Assembly: GCA_947462335.1 (NCBI GenBank) | Contig: OX381716.1 | Span: forward strand, 7,946,861-8,010,860 | Direction: 5' to 3' | From: Harmothoe impar | Taxonomy: Eukaryota; Annelida; Polychaeta; Phyllodocida; Polynoidae | Length of the DNA stretch: 64,000 nucleotides | Part shown: one piece after another, positions 34,514-44,359 of the stretch | Layout: every line of letters starts with the position of its first letter | Numbering within the stretch: the stretch's first letter is position 1 | The notes under the pieces: generated by a model | Seen by the model: only the letters and a program-made list of their open reading frames with translations | Told to the model about the DNA's origin: nothing | The model's database searches: none | Made by a program: the position numbers and the translations under genes

Positions 34514-36563
34514 ATGTGTCCAAAACCCCCCGAGAAAATGCCAGAGGGCCCTAAAGTTTCATTTTTCACGGTGAATCGAAGTTTTACAGAGTGGCAGGCA
34601 GCCCACCCGTGGTCTGGAGTAAGTCTAGGACACCCCCCAGCTCCAGTGACCACCAGCAACTCGCCATCGTCAACTTTGACGACTACAATGACGACCAACA
34701 TGGCGACTTCACCCTCTCCCTCGAGCCTCGGGCTTATACAACCCCCTCAGTTGTTGGGAAACGACGACTTACATGATTTTGTCATGTCAGCTAAGAATGT
34801 CAACACGTCAAAGAAGACAAGACAGGTGTGTATTAGGCAATTTAAGAATTTATGATTAATGGTAGGCCTAGCCCTCGGGCATATTGGATATATGATACAA
34901 CCTGTGAGGTGCTCAGAATTTTATTGTCTTTCTAATTTATTAATTTATATATATTCTTGATTTCAAGGTGGTGAATGCGTTCCAGACCTGGCTCACTAAG
35001 TTCTGCCAGGAAGAAAGACCCGTGCACACCATAACCGGAGGGGAGCTGGATGGCTTCATGGCCAACTACCTGCTGCTCCAAAGAAAAAAAAAGGAGATGA
35101 ACACGAACCGGATAAGCTGACGTCAATCCATAGAGGGATACTGAGGTAAAAATTTAATAATTATTATAAGATTTAATGAAATTAATTTTATTAAATTCAG
35201 ATTAATTTTTTTGTTAATTTTCAAAAAAAAATTAAAACATTTAATTTTCTTTTTTTTTTTAATTTTTAAAAGCCAACTAATAATTAATATTTATGTGTAA
35301 TTTCTTGCGTACAAAGTTAATGATTTTAAGGGGTGTTAAGTCAATTTTATCAAACTTTTTTCCAGGCACTTGAAAGAAAAGAAATACCCTATGGTCCCTC
35401 TCACCCATGCCGACTTTGAGATGTCCCGGGGGGTTCTGTCTTCCAAGAGAACAAAACTGAAGGAAGCTGGTAAGGGAAACCTCCCTAATAAGGCTGAGTG
35501 TATCGATGACCAGGAGATGTGGCAATTATGGGAAACAAATGCTCTAGGTTACTCAAGCCCACGCCATTTGCAATATACCCTGTATTTTATTTTGACCATG
35601 GCCTTTGGTCAGAGAGGGGCACATGAGGCCAAGCAGATGTTCTGGGGGGATGTTGAGCTCCTTGAAGATGCAGAGGGGACTCCATATTTGGAATTTAACG
35701 AGAAAGTAACGAAGACACGCCAGGGAAATAGTGACCCTCGTCCATTCCCCCCCAAAATATTTGCCACAAATGATGACCATTGCCCAGTGTTCATTTACCA
35801 CATGTTTAAGAACCGAAGGCCAGAGGCACAGCTCAATTTGGATTTACCCTTTTACCTTACCCCCCTGCCAGGAGCCACCATGCAGGATGATGTAGCGTAT
35901 AAATGTGGAGATGGCATGGGAGTGAATACGCTGAATAAAATAGTTGAATTTGTCTGCAATGCTGGAGGGCTGGTAGGAAGAAAAACAAATCACAGCCTTC
36001 GCAAGACAAGTTGCCAAACACTTATGGCAAACATTGTCCCTCCAGTTCTAGTGGCCCAGTTGAGTGGACATAAGAACTTGCAATCATTAAATGCCTACAC
36101 CAGCGCAACGAGAGAGCAGCAGCGCGCCATGTCCAACATTCTGACGGGGAAGGGAAAAAGTAAAAGAACCCTACCTTCTGCCATGGGCGCACCGCCTGGT
36201 AAAAGGCTCGCCATTTCCAGTGAGAGTGGATCCGGGGATAATACTCCAGTGCAACTACTCCAGGGGGTGACCAACCCTACTTGCAATGCAATGGATCTAG
36301 GCCTCAACCATTGGGGGGACAGCGACCCCGGCCTGAACGCAAATTTGCCTAACGCCATTGTCAATAGTGAATCTCCAGCTCGCCGACATGGCCCCTCCGC
36401 CAGCAAAGTGCCCCGAATTGATCAGCTCACACAGTCAGCACGAGGAATGTTTGCTAATGCTACCATCACGGGGAACATTAACCTGACCTTTAACTATAAT
36501 GTGTCCAATTCCACAGGCGTGACACCTTCCATGGAAGCAGTGATGGCCGATGAAAGAGATTAG
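34514..36563 (+). CDS. Crypton-type tyrosine recombinase (three exons, one frame break)
   Basis: Exon 1 is 34,514-34,825 (ATG at 34,514 chosen, CAG|GTGTGT donor). Exon 2 is 34,968-35,145 (TTTCAAG acceptor, GAG|GTAAAA donor). Exon 3 is 35,366-36,563 (TTTCCAG acceptor). Exons 1-2 encode a Ser/Thr-rich leader and the core-binding domain (VVNAFQTWLTKFC, ELDGFMANYLL). Exon 3 encodes the DUF3504-like catalytic domain with all expected residues: Arg in FGQRGAHEA, HxxR in NHSLRKT, His in LSGHKNLQSL and Tyr in NAYTSA. A C-terminal FANATITGNINLTF segment resembles those of related proteins. One base appears to be missing in a nine-A run (about 35,084-35,092) of exon 2; an extra A would make the exon phases agree. 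Otherwise intact. Confidence 0.88.
34826..34967 (+). other. Intron 1 of the Crypton recombinase gene
   Basis: 142 bp, GT...AG ends, T-rich toward the acceptor, phase 0. The reading frame is continuous across it. Confidence 0.8.
35146..35365 (+). other. Intron 2 of the Crypton recombinase gene
   Basis: 220 bp, GT...AG ends, very AT-rich, with a long T tract before the acceptor. It splits an Arg codon (AG|G), giving LTSIHRGILR|HLKEKKY across the junction. Confidence 0.82.
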
Positions 36564-36651
36564 TTGTTGATCGAGTTCTGTTCAAAATGGCCATTTCGCG
36601 CCAAATGAGGAAGACGCCGCATACCCTGATGTTCCGGATGAGTTTCAAAAA

Positions 36652-36657
36652 AATAAA
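36652..36657 (+). promoter_or_regulatory. Polyadenylation signal AATAAA
   Basis: AATAAA about 90 bases after the stop of the Crypton recombinase, followed by T- and GT-rich sequence (TTGTGTTTGTTTGTTT), a usual downstream element. Confidence 0.6.
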
Positions 36658-38090
36658 TTTTCATCGTTCCCTTTAAAATTGTGTTTGTTTGTTTCATATG
36701 GAAGATTATAGCTAAAGAATAATTTTAGTGGCATTTGTAAACAATAATAGAAGACGTAAACATAAGAAACCTTCATTAGAAAAAAGTACGAAAATAAAAA
36801 AGGCCGCCCGAAGATGGCCGAGTGTCGCCGAGACGTAAAAACATAGTCCCTTTTTAAATAAAATAGAAATTGACCAAATATAAGCCAATCTAAGCATGCA
36901 AAATAGCTTCTTTGAATTTAATTTATATTATAGAATAGAAATAATGTCTAAATTAACGATTTGAAAACATTCCCAAAAATAATTAATCGAGGAAGAAGCG
37001 AGAATTTCGCCCAAAAACAATGGCTTTGTGGGAGCCGTTCCCAGCACACACTCGTGAAAATACAGGCTGTCGGAATCAATGGTCGTTGGCATTTGTCTAT
37101 TTATTTAAAGGCACTACTGGGTATTTACATGTATTAAACCACAGACAGCTCTATTAACCTTTCTGAGTGTTAAATACCGGGTATTAACATCTATTAAAGC
37201 ACAGGCAACTCTAATAACCTTTCTGAGTGTTAAATACCGAGTATTTACATGTATTAAACCACAGACAGCTCCATGGGGGGAGAGACAAAATGTTACTAAT
37301 AATCCACTAGCTCTGGAACTAAACATGACAGAGAGATAAATTGAACATTTCTGAACTCCTCCCGCAGAGACGCTCTGTTTGGCACTATGTAAGTCGAAGC
37401 GTTCTACTCGCGGTCAGATGTCAAACTTATAAATACAGCCAGAATTTTAAGGTATAACTACAGGTATAGACATGTGTGCATCATTGGTAGAATTATGTTT
37501 TAATTTGAAAGATCAACAAATTTGCTCATTCAAAGTCACTACCGATAGAAGAATTAAAAAAACTAAAAGTGTTCCCAGGGGATGAATTCTTTGTTAATCT
37601 TTCCAAAAACGGACCTGCAATGAGTCAGAGATGTATATTTGAAGGATAGAAAATTTCGGGTTGAGCGTTGGAGCCTAACTGGGTTAAATGACATGAGCTG
37701 TGCTACTCACAATTTGGGTCCTAATCAGCATTCATGCATAATGCTGACCCTAGGAGGAGTGGTTGGAGCCCCTAGACTTGTTGAAGAGCCCCTGATCAAG
37801 GTTCTGAGTGCCGTGTCCACGTGGCCAAGGCTCCCGCTCCCGTGGCTCCCACCTGTTCGACTCCTACTCGTACCGCTCACGTTCACTGGAAAATATAAGA
37901 ATTTACAAATAAAATGGCAGAAAAAGAACTTTAAACTTCTGAAGAACCATGGCCTTTAAAGGCACTACCGGGTATTTACATGTAATAAACCACAGACAGC
38001 TCTATTAACCTTTCTGAGTGTTAAATAAAGAGTATTTCTGACACCACATACATTTTCAAGCTAGTATTAATGGACTTTGCCCCTGGTCTC

Positions 38091-39507
38091 TCCGTTCTTT
38101 ACCTGACAAACACCAAGTGCCTTTTGTGTTAGACATGATAAGAAAACTCCCTCCAAACAGAACCCAAGAATGTCACAAGTTAAAATCATTTGCATCCCTT
38201 GTAACATGTTCAATGGTGATGTGTATTTCCCAAGTTCAACTCAAGCAAATAACTGTAAATTCCCCAAGTAGAATGAACACCTGTTTTTCACGAGTTTCAC
38301 TTAATATGACACGAAAATATTTTCAAAAACATTCTCAAATCCTTCGATTTTTTACGCAATAATGGCATGAGTTCCATTTGAGATTTAGTTTGCAGGGCTG
38401 TCATCAGGAAATCTGTTAGCAGTTGGTCTCACATAACTGCCTCACTAGTTATTTAAAATGTACATGTGTCATCACAGTATGGTGATTTAGTAGCAGCACT
38501 CTACCCCAACTACATGCAATGATAAATGGTGCTGTAGCAGCTACTCCTAACTCACATTCTGTGGTGGCCAAGGTAACTGGTGCCATGCACAGCAAACTTC
38601 TTGTTTGACCAGCCGTAAACATTGCACACTCTCCAAGCAGGATGAAGGATGTAGACTCAGGTAGAAGAGGAGGTACTTGCACTAAGTAGGCTCTGTGTTT
38701 GGAGAATGAGATTGGTGACCGATGGTAGTTGTAGGGTTATTAATGTGCAGATTGTCTAAGCTATTATATCTTGAGAGTTGGATGATATAGAATAGTCTTT
38801 TGAGTTACATATCTTGAGGACTTTTGACACCAAGTCAAATGCAAATGAACCATCTGAATGACCTTCCAGAGGCTACAAGTAAACAGAGCAGAGAGTGGCC
38901 CCACTCTGTTGTAATGACCAGGTCAATAACTATGTGAGGAAGGAGACAACTTGTGTGGCAGGTGGTGAGAGGGTTATGGATGGGATGGATGGTCCTAGTG
39001 GATGCAACGGTGTCTGGAGTAAGAGAGGTATTTGCTTTGAGCACCGTACTACAGTATTTCCCAGCAGCCTGTTAATACAGACTGCCCTTATACCCTGCAG
39101 GCTGGTAGAATGAACCAACAGCCTCGTAATGGAGGACAAGGCTCAGACTTTTACACCTAGGCATTATAACATAATTTGGTGCCCTGAAATAAAGAAGCAA
39201 TAATGGATTCAGATTCCTAATTGCAACAGTAGCTCAAATTGTTAATATCATAGACTGGTGAATCTGATTTCATAGAGTCATAATCTGAGCAGTTTACTGA
39301 GCAAGATCAAGATTTACTAAAAGGAGACACAAAATCTTCATGTAGAATGGCTACAGTAGTGCTAGGGATACATATAATGGCAACCAAAAGAGCATCTGGT
39401 CTGCACCCCCTTCACTTAGATAGTGAGATAATTGTCACTGAATGATTCCCAATGGGGTAGCTCTGCAATAACATCTTGATAATAAATACTGCCATAGTCA
39501 TTAGGTA
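38091..39507. other. Gene-free stretch
   Basis: 38,195-38,400 is related to 5,935-6,050. No other structure recognised. Confidence 0.5.
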
Positions 39508-39848
39508 TTAGGTATGTTTCTCCTCTCCATTCTCTTCTCTATCAATAACAACAAAATTAGCAGACATACCCTTCATATTTGATTCTAAAATTAATGGATT
39601 CACTGAATTCGGAAATGTCTCATCGTCCCTTGGCATTCTCCGCCCGCCATGTTGGATTTGAATACCGGAGATGGCCGAAGTGCCCGATAAACAAAACATT
39701 TTTTGATCAAGACAGTAACACTGTCCAAAATGTCTGCAAATGCCTCTATATTACCTTTAGGAGTAATAATTTTACATTGAAAGTCCACAATTTGCTCTAT
39801 TTCGGAAGATAACATGTCTGTCCTGTCCCCCGTGCATCTCCGAGTCAC
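39508..39848 (-). CDS. Unrecognised small coding-like frame, possibly frameshifted
   Basis: I do not recognise this. Two overlapping minus-strand frames (39,848-39,600 and 39,699-39,508) meet at an A6 run (T6 on the plus strand, about 39,696-39,701), where one added base would give a single frame of about 113 codons. The first part (EIEQIVDFQCKII, NIEAFADILDSVTVLIKK) has a heptad-like look that could be helical. Upstream, a less AT-rich segment (39,820-39,890) could be a promoter. It may equally be a chance frame. Confidence 0.25.
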
Positions 39849-41999
39849 ACTCCCAGGAGATCCTGTGAACCCACGTTGTCGTTGTGTTTCGAACGATAGT
39901 AAAAGCCTTGATTATGGCTAAATACAATTAAATATGGATGTTATCGCTATGCTAAATGGTAAGCCATAACTTTAAATGTATTATGGATATATTTTCATGG
40001 CAAAATAAAGATGCAGCACATGATTAATCACCACTTTTTGCGGTTGGCTTTATAAACAGAAGTTGTGAGAAAAAGGCAAGGAGTCAACTTTCGGCAACTA
40101 AACTTTGCCGAAAAACAATCAATCCTCTTTTATTTGGACTTTTGAGTTGAATTTTATTGCGGATTGGCAAAGAACAATGTGTTTTCTTTAAGTTGTCAGC
40201 ATTTAAGAGGAGAAACAATGAAATGTGGTGGAAAAAAGAGTTTAGCCGAGACGAGTCAGTAAACTTGCCTGACTCGTCTGACACACCTGGAATTAGATTA
40301 CTGTGTCAACATGTAGTCATGTAACAGTTGAAAACAGAGCTGTTACATTGTAGAATTAAGCAGGCCCTATGTGGGAGAGAATGAGCTGCCTAGAGGTTCA
40401 CTTTGAAACTCAATAGGTTTATAATACATGGGAGTAAAATCAGGACAAATAAGTGGTTAAAATGTTTGAGAAGATGTCACCAACCGTAAAATGGGCCTAT
40501 GTCAAATTAAAACAGCCAGGACTAATGAGTAGGTCTGGCAGTAATTAATCCTGCTAGGGCCATGTGTGTTTTACATGTCTGTTGGTACACCAGTGTCAAT
40601 AGCAATACCCTCACCTGGTTTGCTCATCAACATTATTGCTTGCATGAGCATATCCCAGAATCAATCAAAGCTGTAAAGATAGGAGTCTTTCCCAGACTGA
40701 GTAAACTGATGTTGGGCGGAGGGAAACATATATAATTGATTATATTATGGGCATGCTTGGAATGCAGGTTAATGATTATCAATTAAACCAAAGGATTGGC
40801 CATGTCATTATGTGAAAAATGCTGTAAAACATGTTTTATTATACCCAGGACAACAAAGCATACAGGATCCCAATGTCACAATGCAAAATAACCAAATAAA
40901 TAAATTGCAGTGTCCTCTTCCTCTACCGAACAATGAATGGCAATTAGAAAAAATTATCATTGTTCTAACAAAATCCAATTTCCCATGCCATGTGTGACCA
41001 ATATTGTAAATGCTGAAACAATGCTGCCCACAGCTACTTCACTACTCTATCAATTTATGCGCCAATACACAGTAAAGTACTTTGCTCTGCATGTTAAAAT
41101 AATGTATACTTCCAATGTTATTCATTTATTTCATACCTGGTCATAATGCAGATCTGGTTATCAAATTGACAAGTAGACAATGTTTGTCAACTCTATCTTG
41201 TTGCCTCACGGGTTTTCAGTGTATCTTCCCGGATTGGTATGCCTTCAAGGGCTTTTTAATATACTACCTTTTGTCTATGCGTAAAACATTATCTTGTTTT
41301 AAAGAAAAATCTTGATGACATTGATATTTCATTAACAATATCTTCAACAATGCTTTAGACATCATATTCAGGTTTGATCAGATTGAATGTTAAATGTTGT
41401 AAAAACATTTCACAGAGTAACTTTGCTATCTATATTTCTCATATTTACCTCATATATGTATTTTTATATGCATGTGTATATAGCATAGCATGTCTATAGC
41501 CATTGTGAAGTAACCATATTGTTTTATTATTGTAACTAGATACCAGTCTTACACAACTAAATGCCATTCACTTACACCTCCTATATTATCATCATACTGA
41601 TTACAGAGTGATCCAATTTTATATGGTTGATATTTGCCATCTGAATAAAACTTTGTTCAGTGAAAATTTAGTTTTATATTCTCATCCCCTTACACAATAG
41701 GCAATACTGCCTGTACATTCCAAGGTTCTTTGATACCTTTGGTGTTAAAAATGTTGTAATAAACTTGGAAATTCTTGAATGACATTTTGAAAATGAGTAC
41801 TGGGAGTACAGATATGCATGTCACTCTTTTTGATCCTGGAATGAAAAGAATCATCTTACCTAAACATTTACCTCTACAGACTCACTGTTGGATGCGATGT
41901 GCTCCCATTCTCACATGTTTGCTATTTCTATGAGTTGTCTGGGGACTATGGTAGTTACAAATGATGCAATTTCCACCTGTTAATTTCTGGTGTTAGTCT
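39849..41999. other. Gene-free repeat-derived DNA
   Basis: 40,600-40,680 matches 10,115-10,195. 40,975-41,040 matches 17,955-18,010 (TTTCCCATGCCATG, TGAAACAATG(T/C)TGCCC). 41,040-41,150 matches 60,665-60,790 (CACTACTCTAT, GTATTTTGCTCTGCAT-like, ATACCTGGTCAT). All are diverged and non-coding. Confidence 0.6.
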
Positions 42000-42435
42000 T
42001 CTAAAGGAACTGTTGTTGATTTCTACCAGCCAAGTGTGTTTGTGTTCAAGAATACGTGCAGAAGCCGAGTGTAGGGCATGGACAGCTTTTGGTCAAGTGT
42101 CAGGATGATGGAGCAGCCATTGACAAAGTGTCGCCTCTAACCGTGCAGAGACAGCTATTGGCATGTGTGCTGAGGGCAGTGCAGGAAGAAGATTAGATAC
42201 TCATTATTTATCCATCATCTTTTCTCACATGATGTCTAGACTGCTCTGTAGAAATGCTATTTTTCTGCCAATCCCAGTGAGAATGCACGGAAATGGCAAT
42301 ATCATAATGAATTATATTCCTAACAGCATTTTCTCAAGAAAAAGATAGAAAGCAACTTGTGAACACTCAGTTAGATGGCTGTTGCATTGAAGGCAGCTGA
42401 ATTCTGTCCAGAACATTTAGTTACTACCACCAGGG
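42000..42435. repeat. Dispersed repeat R1, copy 2
   Basis: Aligns with 17,140-17,660 and 62,120-62,660. It breaks off at 42,435 right after TTACTACCACCAGG, where the other copies continue with GTAAGCAGCCTC. The sequence that follows is therefore an insertion or rearrangement. Confidence 0.8.
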
Positions 42436-42730
42436 AGGCATTTCACCACATAATATGGACCCCCCGTATGACTGATACGGGGGGTCCGTATTACATATAC
42501 GGCGGTTTTCTGTTTCACCACATAACATGCGGGAAAATGTATTCCAATGCGGGGGGTCCACATTAAAATGCGGCGTTTTTCCATTTCACCACATAATGTG
42601 GAGTTGAAAAATTCCGTATACGGTCTGTATATTTTCCCTTGAACACGGCAGGTCTGAGGGCAGGGTATATTGCACATATGGCCCTTTTTTACCACATATA
42701 GGCTTTTTTTCATACTTTTCCTGCCGTATC
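42436..42730. repeat. ~72 bp triplicated unit with a GC-rich palindrome
   Basis: TTTCACCACATAA recurs at about 42,441, 42,513 and 42,584. The first spacer contains a hairpin, GGACCCCCCGTAT...ATACGGGGGGTCC (42,457-42,487), and GGGGGGTCC recurs in the second. Further CGTATAC/CCGTAT words follow. It interrupts repeat R1 and looks like the end of an unidentified mobile element. Confidence 0.65.
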
Positions 42731-42939
42731 ACCCTTCGCATTCATATGACACAGGAACCGGAAGTAAACAAAAGGTATTATTACCTAGTTCCTTCTGTTG
42801 TCGTCCTACCTGTGACAATGGGTAGGGGGTATGTGCTGTCTGTCAAACGGGAGTTTATGCCAGACTGGACCCCCTCATGTTCTACACAGACACAAAGTTC
42901 ATACAAAGGTACAGAGTGCTATCTATTTAGAATATCAGC

Positions 42940-43640
42940 TCAAGTGGTCATTGGAACTAAGCCTTACTAAAGAGCTGCATTCAAGCCCAAGAATGAAGGC
43001 ACACATTGGACTTGCTCGTAATCAATGTGTGATAATACTTGGGTTACACATGTTTTGCAGAACATTATGGTTAGATGTAGAATAATTGATTACAGGATCT
43101 CCTCTGCTTTTGACCTGGAGACTTGAAGATGTTGGGGATGTTCTGATTTCAAGTCTCTATGGCCTAACCTGAGTGCAAACCTCAACTAACTTTACCCTTG
43201 TGTATGAAGAACAGTGGAGATAAAACCCACTTAGCGAACGTGATGGTGAGGCTAATCACAATTAGGGTAAATTACATCCTCCCTGTTTACAAAGCAAGAT
43301 GTTGAGACATTATCATTTAAGTGGTGTAGCAGGGTGCTCTGGAATAAAAATATTATATAAAAGTCACACTCCAATCAGATTATTATTCATTCATGACATC
43401 AGTGGTCAGTGGAACTAATCCTTACTATGAAGTGTCACTCAAACCGATGTATAAGACACACGTTGGACCACATTGAATTTAATGTATATACTTTGGTTAC
43501 AAACATGAAGAATATTGCTGTTGGATGTATTGGTTATCGGATCTCATTTGCTTTTTACCCGCAGACTGGGAGAGGCTATCAGTTTGGGGCAATCTAAGGC
43601 CTAACCATGGTGCAAATGTGTATTAATTGTACTGAGGTTT
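42940..43640. repeat. Dispersed repeat R2, copies 1 and 2 in tandem
   Basis: 42,940-43,300 and 43,330-43,640 are diverged copies of one block also found at 45,598-45,930 and 63,318-63,740. Shared phrases include GTGGTCA(G/T)TGGAACTAA, GACACACGTTGGAC-like, ACTTTGGTTACAAACATGAA, GAGGCTATCAGTTTGGGG and GTGAGGCTAATCAC. Non-coding. Confidence 0.75.
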
Positions 43641-43647
43641 GTGAGGT

Positions 43648-43785
43648 ATCGATGCAATAATGTCAGTTTGGGAGAGCATGCGTGAGGCATATCTTGCAAT
43701 AATGACCGAGGCGAAGCCAAGTTCATTATTAGCTAGATATACCTCACAAGTGCTCTCCCTAACTGCCATTAATGCGTTTATACCA
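43648..43785. mobile_element. Fold-back element FB-II
   Basis: Imperfect inverted arms (GGGAGAGCA...GAGG(C/T)ATATCT...AATAATGA and its complement) flank the loop-side motif CCGAGGCGAAGCCAAG. The loop closely resembles the GAGGCGTAGCCGAGG loop of FB-I although the arms are unrelated. Confidence 0.72.
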
Positions 43786-44359
43786 CTATTTCCTCAAATA
43801 TATGAGAATTTAACGTGTTAGGCCTACCTTTTTCAATTGTCCATTTTGTCTTGCGGACTGGCAGACTCGATCCGCATAGCCGAGTGCCATGATTCTCCTA
43901 GCGGTACCAAATACCTAGTGAGTTACATCCAAATGTGGCAAAATTAGAGCATGTCAGGCTTATTCCTTCAATCCAGTACATGTATAGATATCCTTCTTGA
44001 TGTTCCCGAGGAGAAATAGCTTTTCAAATCTTCATTTGTAGTGTATTGGTCTCTCGAATTAGCGGTGTTGGTTGCGTCAGTCAGTCACGTGATCACACGC
44101 TTCCCGAATAAAACAAGTGTTCCTTTGTGTTTATTTTTCAAGTTTTTTGATTCAAATTCAATTATTATAGGGGGAGAGCCTAAATTGACTAAAATGGCTT
44201 TTTTCTACAGCGTTCAAATGTAAACGAACCGCCGTTTTGATGACGTCACAGGGTCGTGAAATACAGACATGGGTTATTTCGCGGGGGGAGTGTAATACAG
44301 AGCTCTTTGGTTAAGTCAATGGGACTGCTGTATTCCAAAAAAATAAATGTTTTTTTTTT
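43786..44359. other. Gene-free stretch
   Basis: Contains a TGACGTCA site (44,240-44,247) in a locally GC-richer patch, with GAAATACAGAC and GTAATACAGAG words after it. No gene follows that I can recognise. Confidence 0.4.

Larger units (their letters stand above)
34283..37099 (+). mobile_element. Crypton-type tyrosine-recombinase element
   Basis: The borders are set by comparison with uninterrupted copies of the host array: array sequence stops after TTTATTT at 34,276-34,282 and resumes with TTTATTT at 37,100-37,106. So the insert is about 2.8 kb between 7 bp direct repeats. It carries one three-exon gene, a TGACGTCA site upstream and an AATAAA downstream. Neither long terminal inverted repeats nor an RT are present, as expected for Cryptons, which move by a tyrosine recombinase through DNA. 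Confidence 0.8.
33000..38090. repeat. Tandem array of ~1 kb units, split by the Crypton-type element
   Basis: Two alternating blocks make the array. Block b (33,008-33,330; 34,050-34,275; 37,757-37,960) has GAGCCCCTAGACGTGTTG-like repeats, GTTCTGAGTGCTGTGTCC, and a GCTCCCGCTCC minisatellite. Block a (33,330-34,050; 37,106-37,757; start again at 37,961) has ACCGGGTATTTACATGTATT, GAAGCGTTCTACTCGCGGTC, and AAAGTGTTCCCAGGGGATGA. Block order is b-a-b-[insert]-a-b-a. In block a of the right half the GGGTATTTACATG unit itself is repeated three times (37,120-37,270). No coding function is supported. Confidence 0.85.
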
